64,000 nt of DNA from Clostridium grantii DSM 8605 (GTDB taxonomy: Bacteria; Bacillota; Clostridia; Clostridiales; Clostridiaceae): NCBI RefSeq assembly GCF_900129965.1, contig NZ_FQXM01000022.1, positions 1 through 64,000 of the forward strand, given 5' to 3'. The position numbers and the translations under genes were made by a program. How positions within the stretch are numbered: the stretch's first letter is position 1; every line of letters begins with the position of its first letter. The notes under the pieces were generated by a model, which was given only the letters and a program-made list of their open reading frames with translations, was not told where the DNA came from and did no database searches. Below, piece after piece: positions 35,397-44,566 of this stretch.

Positions 35397-37049
35397 ATGG
35401 GAAAAATTAGAGGGTTAAAAAAACCTATAAATATATGGGGAATCTTAAGTTTTATATTTATATTGTTAATTGTAATTCCTAATGTAAATATTTTTATAAA
35501 GCTTTTTCAAGCTCCCAATGAAAACTGGACTCATATAAAGGAATATCTTTTAAAAGATTTTGTGATAAATTCTACTGTATTAATTTTTTTTACAGGGCTG
35601 TTCACAATAATTTTAGGTACAAGTTTAGCTTGGATGATTTCTGTTTATCAATTTCCTTTTAGGAATTTTTTGAAATGGGCATTGGTATTACCATTGGCTA
35701 TACCAGCTTATATTGGGGCTTATACTTATCATGGTATTTTAAAATATACAGGAGTTTTTCAAAGTTTTCTAAGAAATAGTTTTAATATAAGTGTTAATCA
35801 AAAATATTTTAATATTATGTCCATGGAAGGAGCAATATTTGTATTTACAATATTCTTGTTTCCTTATGTTTATTTGATTACAAAATCCTTTTTAGAAAAA
35901 CAATCCTCAGCATTAATTGAAAATGCAATAGTTTTAGGAAGAAGTTATACAGAAATATTTTTTATGATAGTTCTTCCAATTTCAAGAGTTTCTATTGTAG
36001 GCGGGGTTAGTTTAGTTATATTAGAAGTATTAAATGATTATGGTGTGGTTAAGTATTTTGGAGTACAAACATTTAGTACGGCTATTTTTAAAACTTGGTT
36101 TAGTATGGGGGATTTGGAATCTTCAATTAGATTATCAGCTATATTAATGATGATGGTGGTGAGTATTCTTGTTTTCGAACATTTCTTAAGAGGAAGAAGA
36201 AAATACAGCTTTACCACTACAAAAATTCGACCATTAAAATTGATAGAGCTAAAAGGAATTAAGAAAGTATTGGCTTCTATCTATGGAGTTACTATTTTTT
36301 CTTTTGGTTTTCTTATACCTTTAATACAATTGTTATACTGGGCTTCAATAACGTATAAAACTATATTGAGTTATAAATTTATTATTCTTTTGGGAAACTC
36401 TTTGTTAGTTGCAGCATACTCCTCAGTTATTATAATTATAGTTGCTTTGATAATTTCAAATTATTGTAGAATAAATAATAGTTTTATATCTAAAATTTAT
36501 TCTAGGATTACGATGATTGGGTATTCAATCCCTGGAGCTGTTATATCAATAGGAGTAATAGTATTTTTTGTTAGTTTAGATAATAAATTATTTTGGTTAT
36601 ACAAGATTATAAATCCTAATACGGGGAAACTAGTTTTGAGTACAAGTATAATAATGCTTATTTTTGCTTATATAGTGAGGTTTTTAGCAATAGGATACAA
36701 TCCTATTGAAGCAGGGTATGAAAAAGTGGGGTTAAAGTTTTTTGAAGCTTCTAGAATGTTAGGAATGGGAATAACTGAAACTTTTTTAAAAGTTGATTTT
36801 AAAATGATAAAATCAGCTGTTATAAGTGCATTTTTACTTGTTTTTGTAGATGTATTAAAGGAATTGCCGTTGACTCTTATACTTAGACCTTTTAATTTTA
36901 ATACATTGGCAACAAAATCCTTTGAATATGCCAATGATGAAATGGTACAAGAAGCAGCTATTTCATCTTTGATTATTATTATAATTAGTACTATATTAAT
37001 ATACTTCTTTTATAAATTAGGAGATAGGGAGGAAAAAAATGTCGGTTAA
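35397..37049 (+). CDS. Ferric iron ABC transporter permease (FbpB type, fused double unit)
   Basis: The membrane component of the iron importer, 550 residues with two BPD_transp_1 halves (about twelve helices). The EAA-type loops are ENAIVLGRSYTEIFFMIVLP in the first half and EASRMLGMGITETFLKVDF in the second. The frame can be read from 35286, but the ATG at 35397 after AAGGATG begins with a normal cytoplasmic tail. The stop overlaps the ATPase start by 11 bases, showing translational coupling. Confidence 0.9.
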   Translation: MGKIRGLKKPINIWGILSFIFILLIVIPNVNIFIKLFQAPNENWTHIKEYLLKDFVINSTVLIFFTGLFTIILGTSLAWMISVYQFPFRNFLKWALVLPLAIPAYIGAYTYHGILKYTGVFQSFLRNSFNISVNQKYFNIMSMEGAIFVFTIFLFPYVYLITKSFLEKQSSALIENAIVLGRSYTEIFFMIVLPISRVSIVGGVSLVILEVLNDYGVVKYFGVQTFSTAIFKTWFSMGDLESSIRLSAILMMMVVSILVFEHFLRGRRKYSFTTTKIRPLKLIELKGIKKVLASIYGVTIFSFGFLIPLIQLLYWASITYKTILSYKFIILLGNSLLVAAYSSVIIIIVALIISNYCRINNSFISKIYSRITMIGYSIPGAVISIGVIVFFVSLDNKLFWLYKIINPNTGKLVLSTSIIMLIFAYIVRFLAIGYNPIEAGYEKVGLKFFEASRMLGMGITETFLKVDFKMIKSAVISAFLLVFVDVLKELPLTLILRPFNFNTLATKSFEYANDEMVQEAAISSLIIIIISTILIYFFYKLGDREEKNVG

Positions 37050-37719
37050 GATTAATAATCTAAAATTTAGATATAAAAGCTCAAAAGAAGACACCATTAA
37101 CAATTTTAATATTGAAATAAATTCAGGTGAAATAGTTTCAATTTTGGGGCAAAGTGGAAGCGGTAAAAGCACTGTGTTAAGATTGATTTCAGGTTTAGAA
37201 GAACCAAGTCAGGGTGAGATTGTTATAGATAGTAAAGTTATGGTTAGTGATAAAGAATTTGTTTTTCCAGAAAAAAGAGGGGTTGGTATGGTTTTTCAAG
37301 ATTATGCTTTATTTCCTCATATGACTATAGCACAGAATGTGAAGTTTGGACTTAAAAAGTTAAATAAAATGGAAAAAAACAAGAGGATGGAAGAGGTTTT
37401 AGAACTAGTTAATTTATCTGAGTATAAAGAAAGATATTCTTATGAATTAAGTGGAGGGCAACAACAAAGAGTGGCACTGGCAAGAGCTTTAGCACCAAAA
37501 CCTTCTTTACTTTTGTTGGATGAACCTTTTAGTAATTTAGATGCAGACCTTCAAAGTAAAATAAGAAATGAGTTAAAGCATATTTTAAAGAAAGCAAATA
37601 CAACTTCTATATTTGTTACTCATGATAAAGAAGATTCCATAGCTATAGCAGATAAAGTAATTATTCTTGAAAAGGGTAAAGTGATATCTGTTGGGACTCC
37701 TTATGAAGTTCTTAGATAA
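37039..37719 (+). CDS. Ferric iron ABC transporter ATP-binding protein (short FbpC type)
   Basis: The ATPase of the iron importer. Walker A GQSGSGKST, signature LSGGQQQRV, Walker B LLLLDEPFSNLD and H-loop VTHDKEDS are intact. At 226 residues it lacks the C-terminal TOBE-like regulatory domain that makes classical FbpC about 350 residues long. It ends cleanly before a terminator, so this is a natural short form rather than a break. It starts inside the permease gene behind AGGGAGG. Confidence 0.92.
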   Translation: MSVKINNLKFRYKSSKEDTINNFNIEINSGEIVSILGQSGSGKSTVLRLISGLEEPSQGEIVIDSKVMVSDKEFVFPEKRGVGMVFQDYALFPHMTIAQNVKFGLKKLNKMEKNKRMEEVLELVNLSEYKERYSYELSGGQQQRVALARALAPKPSLLLLDEPFSNLDADLQSKIRNELKHILKKANTTSIFVTHDKEDSIAIADKVIILEKGKVISVGTPYEVLR

Positions 37720-37729
37720 TAAGGTTGAA

Positions 37730-37784
37730 AAATAGGACTAAAGAGCAATAGGGATCCCTATAAAATGCTACTTTAGTCCTATTC
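37730..37784. terminator. Compound hairpin, probable bidirectional terminator
   Basis: An outer stem (AATAGGACTAAAG / CTTTAGTCCTATT) contains an inner palindrome (ATAGGGATCCCTAT). It separates the convergent iron operon and the minus-strand membrane protein. Confidence 0.75.
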
Positions 37785-37816
37785 TTTATTTGAACTTCTT
37801 TTTTTTCAATGTAATA

Positions 37817-38317
37817 TTAGTGCATTGAATCCATTGAATTAAAGATATCGCCACCTTGTCCAGTTATGGAAGAACCCATAATACCAAGTATTAAGTGTAA
37901 TACAATTGCTATCATAAATACTCCAACTATTAAAACTATTTTTTCTTTTTTTAGTAATTTATAATTATTTTTATAGGTGTAGCTTAATAAAGATAATACA
38001 ATTCCTAAAGGAATTAAATATGATGCGTAAACAGGACTTTCTTTAAAATGAGAAATTCCTCCACTTATCATTCCGATTCCTATAGCCAGGGTTAGGGATA
38101 ATAGTAATAAAGAGAAAATTTCTTTGGAAGATAATTTATGTTTATTTATCACAACTTCGTTAAAGAATGAACCTGCAATAAATAAAGTCAATCCAAGAGT
38201 AAGTATAATAGAATATCTAATGTGATTAAAGGGCATTAAAACTATACCGCTAGATACAAGTCCTATGCCAAGAAAGTAAATTACGTAAACCATATAATTG
38301 AATATTAATTTTTTCAT
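37817..38317 (-). CDS. Hypothetical membrane protein (166 aa)
   Basis: Five hydrophobic helices are visible (about residues 8-28, 35-52, 65-83, 93-112 and 125-147), followed by a short polar tail ending SMDSMH. I do not recognise the family. It starts behind TTAAGGAG, 48 bases after the HMA/TauE/cupredoxin gene on the same strand, so the two form an operon. A role with that protein, in metal or thiol handling at the membrane, is inference. Confidence 0.75.
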   Translation of the reverse strand: MKKLIFNYMVYVIYFLGIGLVSSGIVLMPFNHIRYSIILTLGLTLFIAGSFFNEVVINKHKLSSKEIFSLLLLSLTLAIGIGMISGGISHFKESPVYASYLIPLGIVLSLLSYTYKNNYKLLKKEKIVLIVGVFMIAIVLHLILGIMGSSITGQGGDIFNSMDSMH

Positions 38318-38365
38318 GTTTAATTTCTCCTTAAGTGAATAAATTATATATTTTTATTTTTTTAA

Positions 38366-40171
38366 CTAGGGTAAATAAATATTTCTTATAGCTTCTAAAT
38401 CTGAAGTTTCTAACGAATCTACTACTTCAATAATTGAAATTAAGCTATCATCAATTAGAATACCATATCCCTTAGATTCATTAAAAGTCATATCTATGGA
38501 TATTAAAGAATCTGTTATGTCAGAAGTGTAAAGTCGGGTTTGAGTTTCTAAATCATAAATAGAAATGTTATCTGCAAATGCAATAAATTTTTGTAAATCA
38601 ATTGTGAGGAATAAATTTAAATCCTTTTGAACAACAGTTATTAAAGGGTAAAATTCATATTGAATTCCTTGTATTATAGCTGTTTGTTTGTCATCAGTTA
38701 TTTCTGTTTTTTTAATCAATTTTTCCGTTGAAACTGAATTTAAATCAGAACCGTATATGCTTTCGGTGGAAGAAGCATTAGATGTAGTTTCTTCTCCACA
38801 ACACCCTTCGGTGAAGGGAACAGTTGTATCTACATTATTTTGGTCTATGGAATTCAAATCATCTGTGACTTTTATAATTCCATTAAGCATACCCATCCAA
38901 CAACTAAAAGAAATATCTTTACCGTCAGGAGTAAATTCAAAAATAGTTTCTCCAGAGATTAATTTCTTTTGTAGGTTATAAGTGGGAATTACAACTTCAT
39001 TATTACAAGAAGTAAGTTCATCACCTAGTATAGTTAATTTCACAGGAATATTTTTTTCAACATAAACTACATTTGGAAAATAACCACTAGCAAGGGCGGT
39101 AATAGTAACTTCTTGATAGCCATTTTTTAGTTCAGCTTTAACAAAATTAGCATCCTTGTTTTCATTTAAAACCACAGTTGAATTGGTATTAAGCATAAAG
39201 GAACTTAAATTTACTCCATTTAAAGAAAGTCCTCTATTAGTCATAATTAATCCCAAAATTAGTACCAATACACCACTAAGTTTAAGAATTTTCTTTGTGT
39301 AATTTTTACTTAAAAATCCAGTTAAAGCCCCAAAGAATAGCATTAATGGTAGTGTTCCTAAAGAGAAAAAGAACATTGAAGTAGCTCCGCCAAGAAAACT
39401 TCCTGTACCTAAAGCGTATAATTGCATAGTTTGTAGTGGACCGCAAGGCATAAAGCCATTCAGTATTCCTACTATAAAAGGTGAACTGGATTTCAATTTA
39501 TTTTTACAAGAGATAAATTGAAACTTTAAACTTAATTTCTTGAACAAATAAAACCCAGCCATATTGAAGCCCATAATTATCATGAATACTCCAGCAAATA
39601 TGGTAATAAAAGCTTTAGTGTAAATAGAGAGGGAAAAAAGAGAACCTAAAGCCCCTATAATTCCACCTAAAAATGTGTAAGATATTACTCTTCCTAAGTT
39701 ATAAAAAATAGCAGGTTTGAAATTTGTGGATTTGGGACTATCTTTTATGGTCACAGTTTGAGAAAGCATGATACCACCACACATGCCTAAGCAGTGAAGA
39801 GAAGTGAATAAACCCACAGTAAATAAAATCAAATAACCAACTTTTCCATTTAACATTGAATCCATATTAAAATATCCAGAGTATTTACCCAGAAAAATAA
39901 TAATTAAACCAGCACTTAAAATTCCTAGAAGATTTTTAATCTCAATAGAAGAATTTTTATTTTTTATAGAATATCCAGCTGAAATAATGGAATCTTCAAT
40001 TTGTACCATGGTTAAAACATTCTTATCATATTCAACAAAAACCAATTCTTCTTCATAGCTAGCTACTACATTTATAATTCCTGGTAGTTTTCTTAAAACT
40101 TTTTCGATAATTTTTTCGCAAGATTTACAATACATATCTTTAATTAATATTTTTTCTTTTTTAATATCCAT
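38366..40171 (-). CDS. HMA domain - TauE/SafE-like membrane domain - cupredoxin-like fusion
   Basis: A 601-residue fusion. Residues 1-70 form a heavy-metal-associated domain with MYCKSC as its metal loop. About residues 80-315 are a six-helix UreH/TauE-like membrane domain with SLHCLGMCGGI and a GFMPCGPLQ segment. Residues 320-420 look like a cupredoxin-type beta domain (TITALASGYFPNVVYVEKNI ... SFSCWMGM). A linker with GCCGEE and a second beta-rich domain follow. Such proteins are thought to handle copper or thiols at the membrane; the substrate is not established. It shares a divergent promoter region with an RR-HK-FMN-binding operon. Confidence 0.8.
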   Translation of the reverse strand: MDIKKEKILIKDMYCKSCEKIIEKVLRKLPGIINVVASYEEELVFVEYDKNVLTMVQIEDSIISAGYSIKNKNSSIEIKNLLGILSAGLIIIFLGKYSGYFNMDSMLNGKVGYLILFTVGLFTSLHCLGMCGGIMLSQTVTIKDSPKSTNFKPAIFYNLGRVISYTFLGGIIGALGSLFSLSIYTKAFITIFAGVFMIIMGFNMAGFYLFKKLSLKFQFISCKNKLKSSSPFIVGILNGFMPCGPLQTMQLYALGTGSFLGGATSMFFFSLGTLPLMLFFGALTGFLSKNYTKKILKLSGVLVLILGLIMTNRGLSLNGVNLSSFMLNTNSTVVLNENKDANFVKAELKNGYQEVTITALASGYFPNVVYVEKNIPVKLTILGDELTSCNNEVVIPTYNLQKKLISGETIFEFTPDGKDISFSCWMGMLNGIIKVTDDLNSIDQNNVDTTVPFTEGCCGEETTSNASSTESIYGSDLNSVSTEKLIKKTEITDDKQTAIIQGIQYEFYPLITVVQKDLNLFLTIDLQKFIAFADNISIYDLETQTRLYTSDITDSLISIDMTFNESKGYGILIDDSLISIIEVVDSLETSDLEAIRNIYLP

Positions 40172-40331
40172 ATGATCTTCCCTTCGTAAAGTTTATAAAA
40201 ATACTTTAGCATAAAGATGTAGAGATTTTATGGAGATTATTTATAAATTGTAATTCTCCATATAAAATACATGTTTTAATAGTATAATAATATTTATAAT
40301 CAGGAGAAGTATAAAAGTAGGAGGAAAAATT

Positions 40332-41033
40332 TTGGACAATAAGTATATTTTAATCGTAGAAGATGAAATAAATATAGTAGAAATAATCAAAGTATATCTA
40401 GAGAAAGAAGGATACTCTATTTATCATATACCAGATGGAAGGGAAATTTTAAATAAAGTAGAACAGTTAAAACCTAATTTGATTTTGCTTGACTTAATGC
40501 TCCCCCAAATAAGTGGAGAAGAGATATGCAAAACTATAAGAAGTAAATATAATACTCCAATTATAATGATTACAGCTAAAACAGAGGAAGAAAGCATAAT
40601 TAATGGACTTAATATTGGCGCTGATGATTATATAATAAAACCTTTTAGTCCTAGACAATTGGTGGCAAGGGTAAATGCTATTTTTAGAAGAGTGGGGGAA
40701 GACAAAGAAAATAAATCAAATGTATTAAGTTTTAATAATGGGGAATTAGAAATTGATACTTTAAGATACGAAGTGAAGAAAAATAAGGAAGTCATTAATT
40801 TGACATCAACAGAATACAAAATCTTTACTCTTTTAGCTACAAATCCGAATAAAGCTTTTACAAGAGAGGAAATTGTTTGTTTAAGTTTTAATGAATGTTA
40901 TGAAGGTTTTGATAGATCCATTGATTCCCATATAAAAAACATAAGAAAAAAAATTGAAAATGATCAAAAGAATCCTTGCTACATAAAGACTGTACATGGA
41001 ATTGGATATAAATTTGGAGGGGAGAAAAATTAA
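40332..41033 (+). CDS. OmpR-family response regulator
   Basis: A 233-residue regulator with phosphoacceptor D54 (LILLDLMLPQ), acidic E10/D11, KPFSPRQL after the receiver domain and a winged-helix output (SIDSHIKNIRKKIE). The start is TTG at 40332 behind AGGAGG (40319-40324). The partner kinase follows with overlapping codons. The divergent HMA/TauE fusion gene is a likely target along with its own operon. Confidence 0.92.
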   Translation: MDNKYILIVEDEINIVEIIKVYLEKEGYSIYHIPDGREILNKVEQLKPNLILLDLMLPQISGEEICKTIRSKYNTPIIMITAKTEEESIINGLNIGADDYIIKPFSPRQLVARVNAIFRRVGEDKENKSNVLSFNNGELEIDTLRYEVKKNKEVINLTSTEYKIFTLLATNPNKAFTREEIVCLSFNECYEGFDRSIDSHIKNIRKKIENDQKNPCYIKTVHGIGYKFGGEKN

Positions 41034-42420
41034 ATTAAATCTAAAGAAAGAGCTTATTATATCATATTTAATAGTTGTTTTAATTTGTATAAGTATTACG
41101 GGGATTTTGCTTGATAGATTTATAAAATCAGAATTTGAAAAATATATTATAACTGTTCAAAAAAAAGCAAGCGAAGAAATAGTAAATAGAATAAAGAATC
41201 AGCTTAATGAAGAAAATCAATGGAACTATACTGAATTACAAAATATAGGGATAGAGGCTTTAGAAAATGGATTTATAGTTAGTCTTAAAGATGATAAACA
41301 AAACACACTTTGGGATGCAAATGTTCATAATAGTATTGAATGCCAGCATATGATAAGCACTATTTCAGAAAATATGGAGGATTTCTGTAGTAGCTCTGAG
41401 GCAGGATATGTTGAGGATGAATATATTATAAAAAATCAAGGTAACTCAATAGGAAAAATCATTATTGGATATTATGGGCCTTTTTATTATAATGATAATG
41501 ATATTATGTTTTTAAATACATTAAATAAAGTATTATTTATGGTAGGAATTATTTCAGCTTTACTGGCGTCGATTGTAGGAATATTTATGGCAATAAAATT
41601 AAGTAGACCTATAGCTAAGGTGATAGAAAGCACAAAAGATATTGCTAAAGGAAAATATTCTACAAGAATTCACCATAAAACATCTACAAAAGAAGTGAAC
41701 AATTTAATTGATTCTGTAAATAATATGGCTAATTCACTAGAAGAAAATCAGTATTTACAAAAAAGATTGACAGAGGATATTTCTCATGAACTTAGAACTC
41801 CTTTAACTACATTACAGGGTAATTTAGAAGCAATGATAGATGGTCTTCTGCAACCAACTAATGAAAGATTAGAAATTTGTTATGAAGAAATACTAAGACT
41901 TACTAGAATGACTAAAGATCTAGAAAAATTATCTTATTATGAGAAAGAAAATTTGGTTTTAAATAAAAGTAAATTTGATCTTTATGATGATTTAAAATCT
42001 TTGGTGAAAAATTTTGAAAATCAGTTCACTACTAAAAAAATAATTGTTGAATTATTGGGAGAATCATTAGAAATTTATGCCGATAAGGATAAATTACTTC
42101 AAGCTATAATAAATATAATAGCTAATTCTATCAAATATACAAAGGATAATGGTAAAATCATCATATACTTATCACAGTATAAAGAAAAAGTTGTTATTTC
42201 AGTAAAAGACACAGGTATAGGAATTAAAAAGCAGCATATAGATAAAATTTTTAATAGATTATACAGAGTAGATGAATCAAGAAACAAAGAAACAGGAGGG
42301 CGTGGGCTAGGATTAACAATTACAAAGGCTATAGTAGAAGCACATAATGGGAAAATCATAATTGAAAGCGAAGAGAATAAAGGTACAGAAATAAGTATAG
42401 AAATCCCACAAAATATATAA
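41029..42420 (+). CDS. Sensor histidine kinase, probable ATT start
   Basis: An OmpR-type membrane sensor of about 463 residues: helix 1 (about 8-28), extracytoplasmic loop, helix 2 (about 165-190), HAMP, HisKA box DISHELRTPLTTL with the phosphorylated histidine near residue 255, and a HATPase domain ending GGRGLGLTITKA. The nearest ATG in frame (40996) lies within the regulator gene and has no ribosome binding site. GGAGGGGAG at 41016-41024 instead points to ATT at 41029, which overlaps the regulator stop and gives the usual kinase start KLNLKKELII. The start is therefore uncertain; the gene identity is not. Confidence 0.88.
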   Translation: MKLNLKKELIISYLIVVLICISITGILLDRFIKSEFEKYIITVQKKASEEIVNRIKNQLNEENQWNYTELQNIGIEALENGFIVSLKDDKQNTLWDANVHNSIECQHMISTISENMEDFCSSSEAGYVEDEYIIKNQGNSIGKIIIGYYGPFYYNDNDIMFLNTLNKVLFMVGIISALLASIVGIFMAIKLSRPIAKVIESTKDIAKGKYSTRIHHKTSTKEVNNLIDSVNNMANSLEENQYLQKRLTEDISHELRTPLTTLQGNLEAMIDGLLQPTNERLEICYEEILRLTRMTKDLEKLSYYEKENLVLNKSKFDLYDDLKSLVKNFENQFTTKKIIVELLGESLEIYADKDKLLQAIINIIANSIKYTKDNGKIIIYLSQYKEKVVISVKDTGIGIKKQHIDKIFNRLYRVDESRNKETGGRGLGLTITKAIVEAHNGKIIIESEENKGTEISIEIPQNI

Positions 42421-42492
42421 ATATTTAAAGTGCAAGGAATAAATCTAAAAAAATTAATTTTGAAAATGAAATTATACAAAGGAGAAGATAAA

Positions 42493-42984
42493 GTGAGTAA
42501 AATTGATAAAATAGTGGTAATTAAGGTGTTGATGCTAATAATGTTGTTAGTGAGTGCTGGTATAACATTAAAAAATATAACAACAAAAGGAAAAATTGAA
42601 GATAGCAGTATTAAAGAGAAAAACAATGTAGAGGAAATAGTTAATGTAAATATAAGTATTCAAGAAACAGAACAAGAAGTAAAAGAAGAAGAGCAAATAA
42701 TTATAATTGAAAAAAAAATATATAATGATGGCGTATATTCTGGAGAATATAAGGCAATAGCAGTAAATTGTATAGTTGAAAACGGGGAAATAGCCAGTAT
42801 TGAAATAACAAAAAACAAACAAACCCCAGGTTACTACGAAGAGGTTATAAGAAAAATACCAAAAGAAATAATCGAAAAACAGTCAATAGAGGTTGATGGG
42901 GTAACAGGTTGTACTTCTTCAAGTAATAATTTAAAAGAAGCTATTAATAAAGCTCTAGAAAAAGCAAAAATAGCTAACAAATAA
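42493..42984 (+). CDS. Membrane-anchored FMN-binding domain protein
   Basis: A 163-residue protein with one N-terminal membrane helix (about 8-28), an acidic linker and an extracytoplasmic FMN_bind domain (about 80-160). The flavinylation motif reads VTGCTSS, against SGAT in the common form, so threonine is kept but alanine is cysteine. The GTG at 42493 follows AAAGGAGA and is preferred over the upstream frame from 42430. It is the last gene after the response regulator and kinase, echoing the arrangement at 18557-21819. It probably acts in electron transfer outside the membrane. Confidence 0.82.
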   Translation: MSKIDKIVVIKVLMLIMLLVSAGITLKNITTKGKIEDSSIKEKNNVEEIVNVNISIQETEQEVKEEEQIIIIEKKIYNDGVYSGEYKAIAVNCIVENGEIASIEITKNKQTPGYYEEVIRKIPKEIIEKQSIEVDGVTGCTSSSNNLKEAINKALEKAKIANK

Positions 42985-43033
42985 AAGTTACTGTCATAGT
43001 GCAATTTTTTTTATTTGCTAGAAAGGTTTAGTA

Positions 43034-43073
43034 TTGTAAAAATGAATTTGATATGATACTATATGAGTATATT
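43034..43073 (+). promoter_or_regulatory. ars operon promoter and ArsR operator
   Basis: TTGTAA (43034) and TACTAT (43057) are 17 bases apart. ATACTATATGAGTATATT overlaps the -10 and matches the first arsR operator except for one missing base in the left half. Confidence 0.65.
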
Positions 43074-43104
43074 CGAATTCAATCATATGCATAGGCGGTG
43101 TAAA

Positions 43105-43479
43105 ATGATAGAGATATTTAAAGTTTTAGGAGATGAAAATAGATTAAGAATACTTAATGTGTTATCAAATGCAGAGTTGTGTGTTTGCGAGTTGGAAGTT
43201 TTATTAGAATTATCTCAATCAAATGTATCTAGACATTTAAGTAAATTAAAGAGTGTTAATTTAATTAGCTCCTCCAAAGATGCTCAATGGATACATTATA
43301 AATTGAACGAAGGTTTATCAGAAGAATATGGTTTATTGATACAATTTATAAAAGAAGGTTTTCACCGTGAAGAAATATTCAAAAAGGATTTGTGTAGAGT
43401 TAAAAAATACTTTGATTACAATCTAAATTGTCAGATAATAGCTGATGATAAAGAATTTGTTTTAAATAAAATCAAGTAA
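43105..43479 (+). CDS. arsR: ArsR-family arsenic repressor
   Basis: A 124-residue winged-helix repressor. It begins MIEIFKVLGDENRLRILNVL and has ELCVCELEV (cysteines 26 and 28) for arsenite binding, then LSQSNVSRHLSKLKSV as recognition helix. The ATG at 43105 follows GGCGGTG and suits the family better than the frame start at 43063. It leads an operon with acr3 and arsC, 14 bases upstream of acr3. Confidence 0.92.
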   Translation: MIEIFKVLGDENRLRILNVLSNAELCVCELEVLLELSQSNVSRHLSKLKSVNLISSSKDAQWIHYKLNEGLSEEYGLLIQFIKEGFHREEIFKKDLCRVKKYFDYNLNCQIIADDKEFVLNKIK

Positions 43480-43493
43480 GAGGTGATAAAAAA

Positions 43494-44543
43494 ATGGAAG
43501 AAAATATTAATGTGAAAGAAGAAATGGGCATTTTTGGGAGATATCTAACTCTTTGGGTGGCTTTGTGTATTGTAGCTGGTGTTATGATAGGAACGTTGAT
43601 ACCAGCTATACCAGAAACATTAAGTAGATTTGAATATGCAAAAGTATCAATACCTGTTGCTATATTGATTTGGTTAATGATATACCCAATGATGTTAAAA
43701 ATTGATTTCACAAGTATTGTAGAAGCAACAAAAAAACCTAAAGGATTAACAATAACTTGTGTTGTAAATTGGTTGATTAAACCATTTACTATGTATTTAA
43801 TAGCAGCATTTTTTTTCAAAGTAGTATTTAAATCTTGGATTGGAACAGATTTGGCTACAGAATATTTATCAGGTGCAGTTTTATTAGGAGCAGCTCCATG
43901 TACAGCCATGGTTTTTGTTTGGAGTCATTTGACAAAAGGAGATCCAGCTTATACTTTAGTGCAAGTGGCTGTTAATGATTTAATTTTATTGTTAGCATTT
44001 ACTCCAATAGTAGCATTTTTACTAGGCGTTAGTGATGTGGTTGTGCCTTATGATACATTAATATTATCAGTGGTATTATTTGTTGTTATACCATTAGGGG
44101 CAGGGTATTTATCTAGAGGATATATTATTAAGAAAAAAGGGCTTGATTATTTTGAAAATGTATTTTTAAAGAAATTTGATAATATCACTATAATTGGGTT
44201 ATTATTAACTTTAGTTATTATATTCTCCTTCCAAGGACAAACAATTATAAATAATCCAGTGCATATAGTGTTGATAGCAATTCCTTTAATAATACAAACT
44301 TTTTTGATTTTCTTCATAGCATATTTTTGGTCAAAAACTTGGAAATTAAAACATAACATAGCAGCACCAGCAGCTATGATTGGAGCGAGTAATTTCTTTG
44401 AGCTTGCTGTAGCTGTGGCAATCTCATTATTTGGACTTCAATCAGGAGCAGCACTTGCAACCGTTGTGGGAGTTTTAGTGGAAGTTCCTGTTATGCTTGC
44501 TTTGGTTAAGATAGCGAATAATACTAGAAAATGGTTTAACTAA
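43494..44543 (+). CDS. acr3: Arsenite efflux transporter ACR3
   Basis: The arsenite pump of the operon, 349 residues with ten predicted helices of the BASS/ACR3 fold. The functional cysteine is in GAAPCTAMVFVWSHL (near residue 133), the ACR3 signature, and the second fold repeat shows APAAMIGASNFFELAVAVAI. It exports As(III) produced by the adjacent arsenate reductase, driven by the proton gradient. The ATG follows AGAGGTG. Confidence 0.94.
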   Translation: MEENINVKEEMGIFGRYLTLWVALCIVAGVMIGTLIPAIPETLSRFEYAKVSIPVAILIWLMIYPMMLKIDFTSIVEATKKPKGLTITCVVNWLIKPFTMYLIAAFFFKVVFKSWIGTDLATEYLSGAVLLGAAPCTAMVFVWSHLTKGDPAYTLVQVAVNDLILLLAFTPIVAFLLGVSDVVVPYDTLILSVVLFVVIPLGAGYLSRGYIIKKKGLDYFENVFLKKFDNITIIGLLLTLVIIFSFQGQTIINNPVHIVLIAIPLIIQTFLIFFIAYFWSKTWKLKHNIAAPAAMIGASNFFELAVAVAISLFGLQSGAALATVVGVLVEVPVMLALVKIANNTRKWFN

Positions 44544-44566
44544 AATAAAAAAAGGTGGTTTTTATT

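Noticed and set aside
42099..42626. Long minus-strand frame over the kinase and FMN-binding genes
   Set aside because: It lies opposite the kinase ATPase domain and the next gene's start and has no ribosome binding site.
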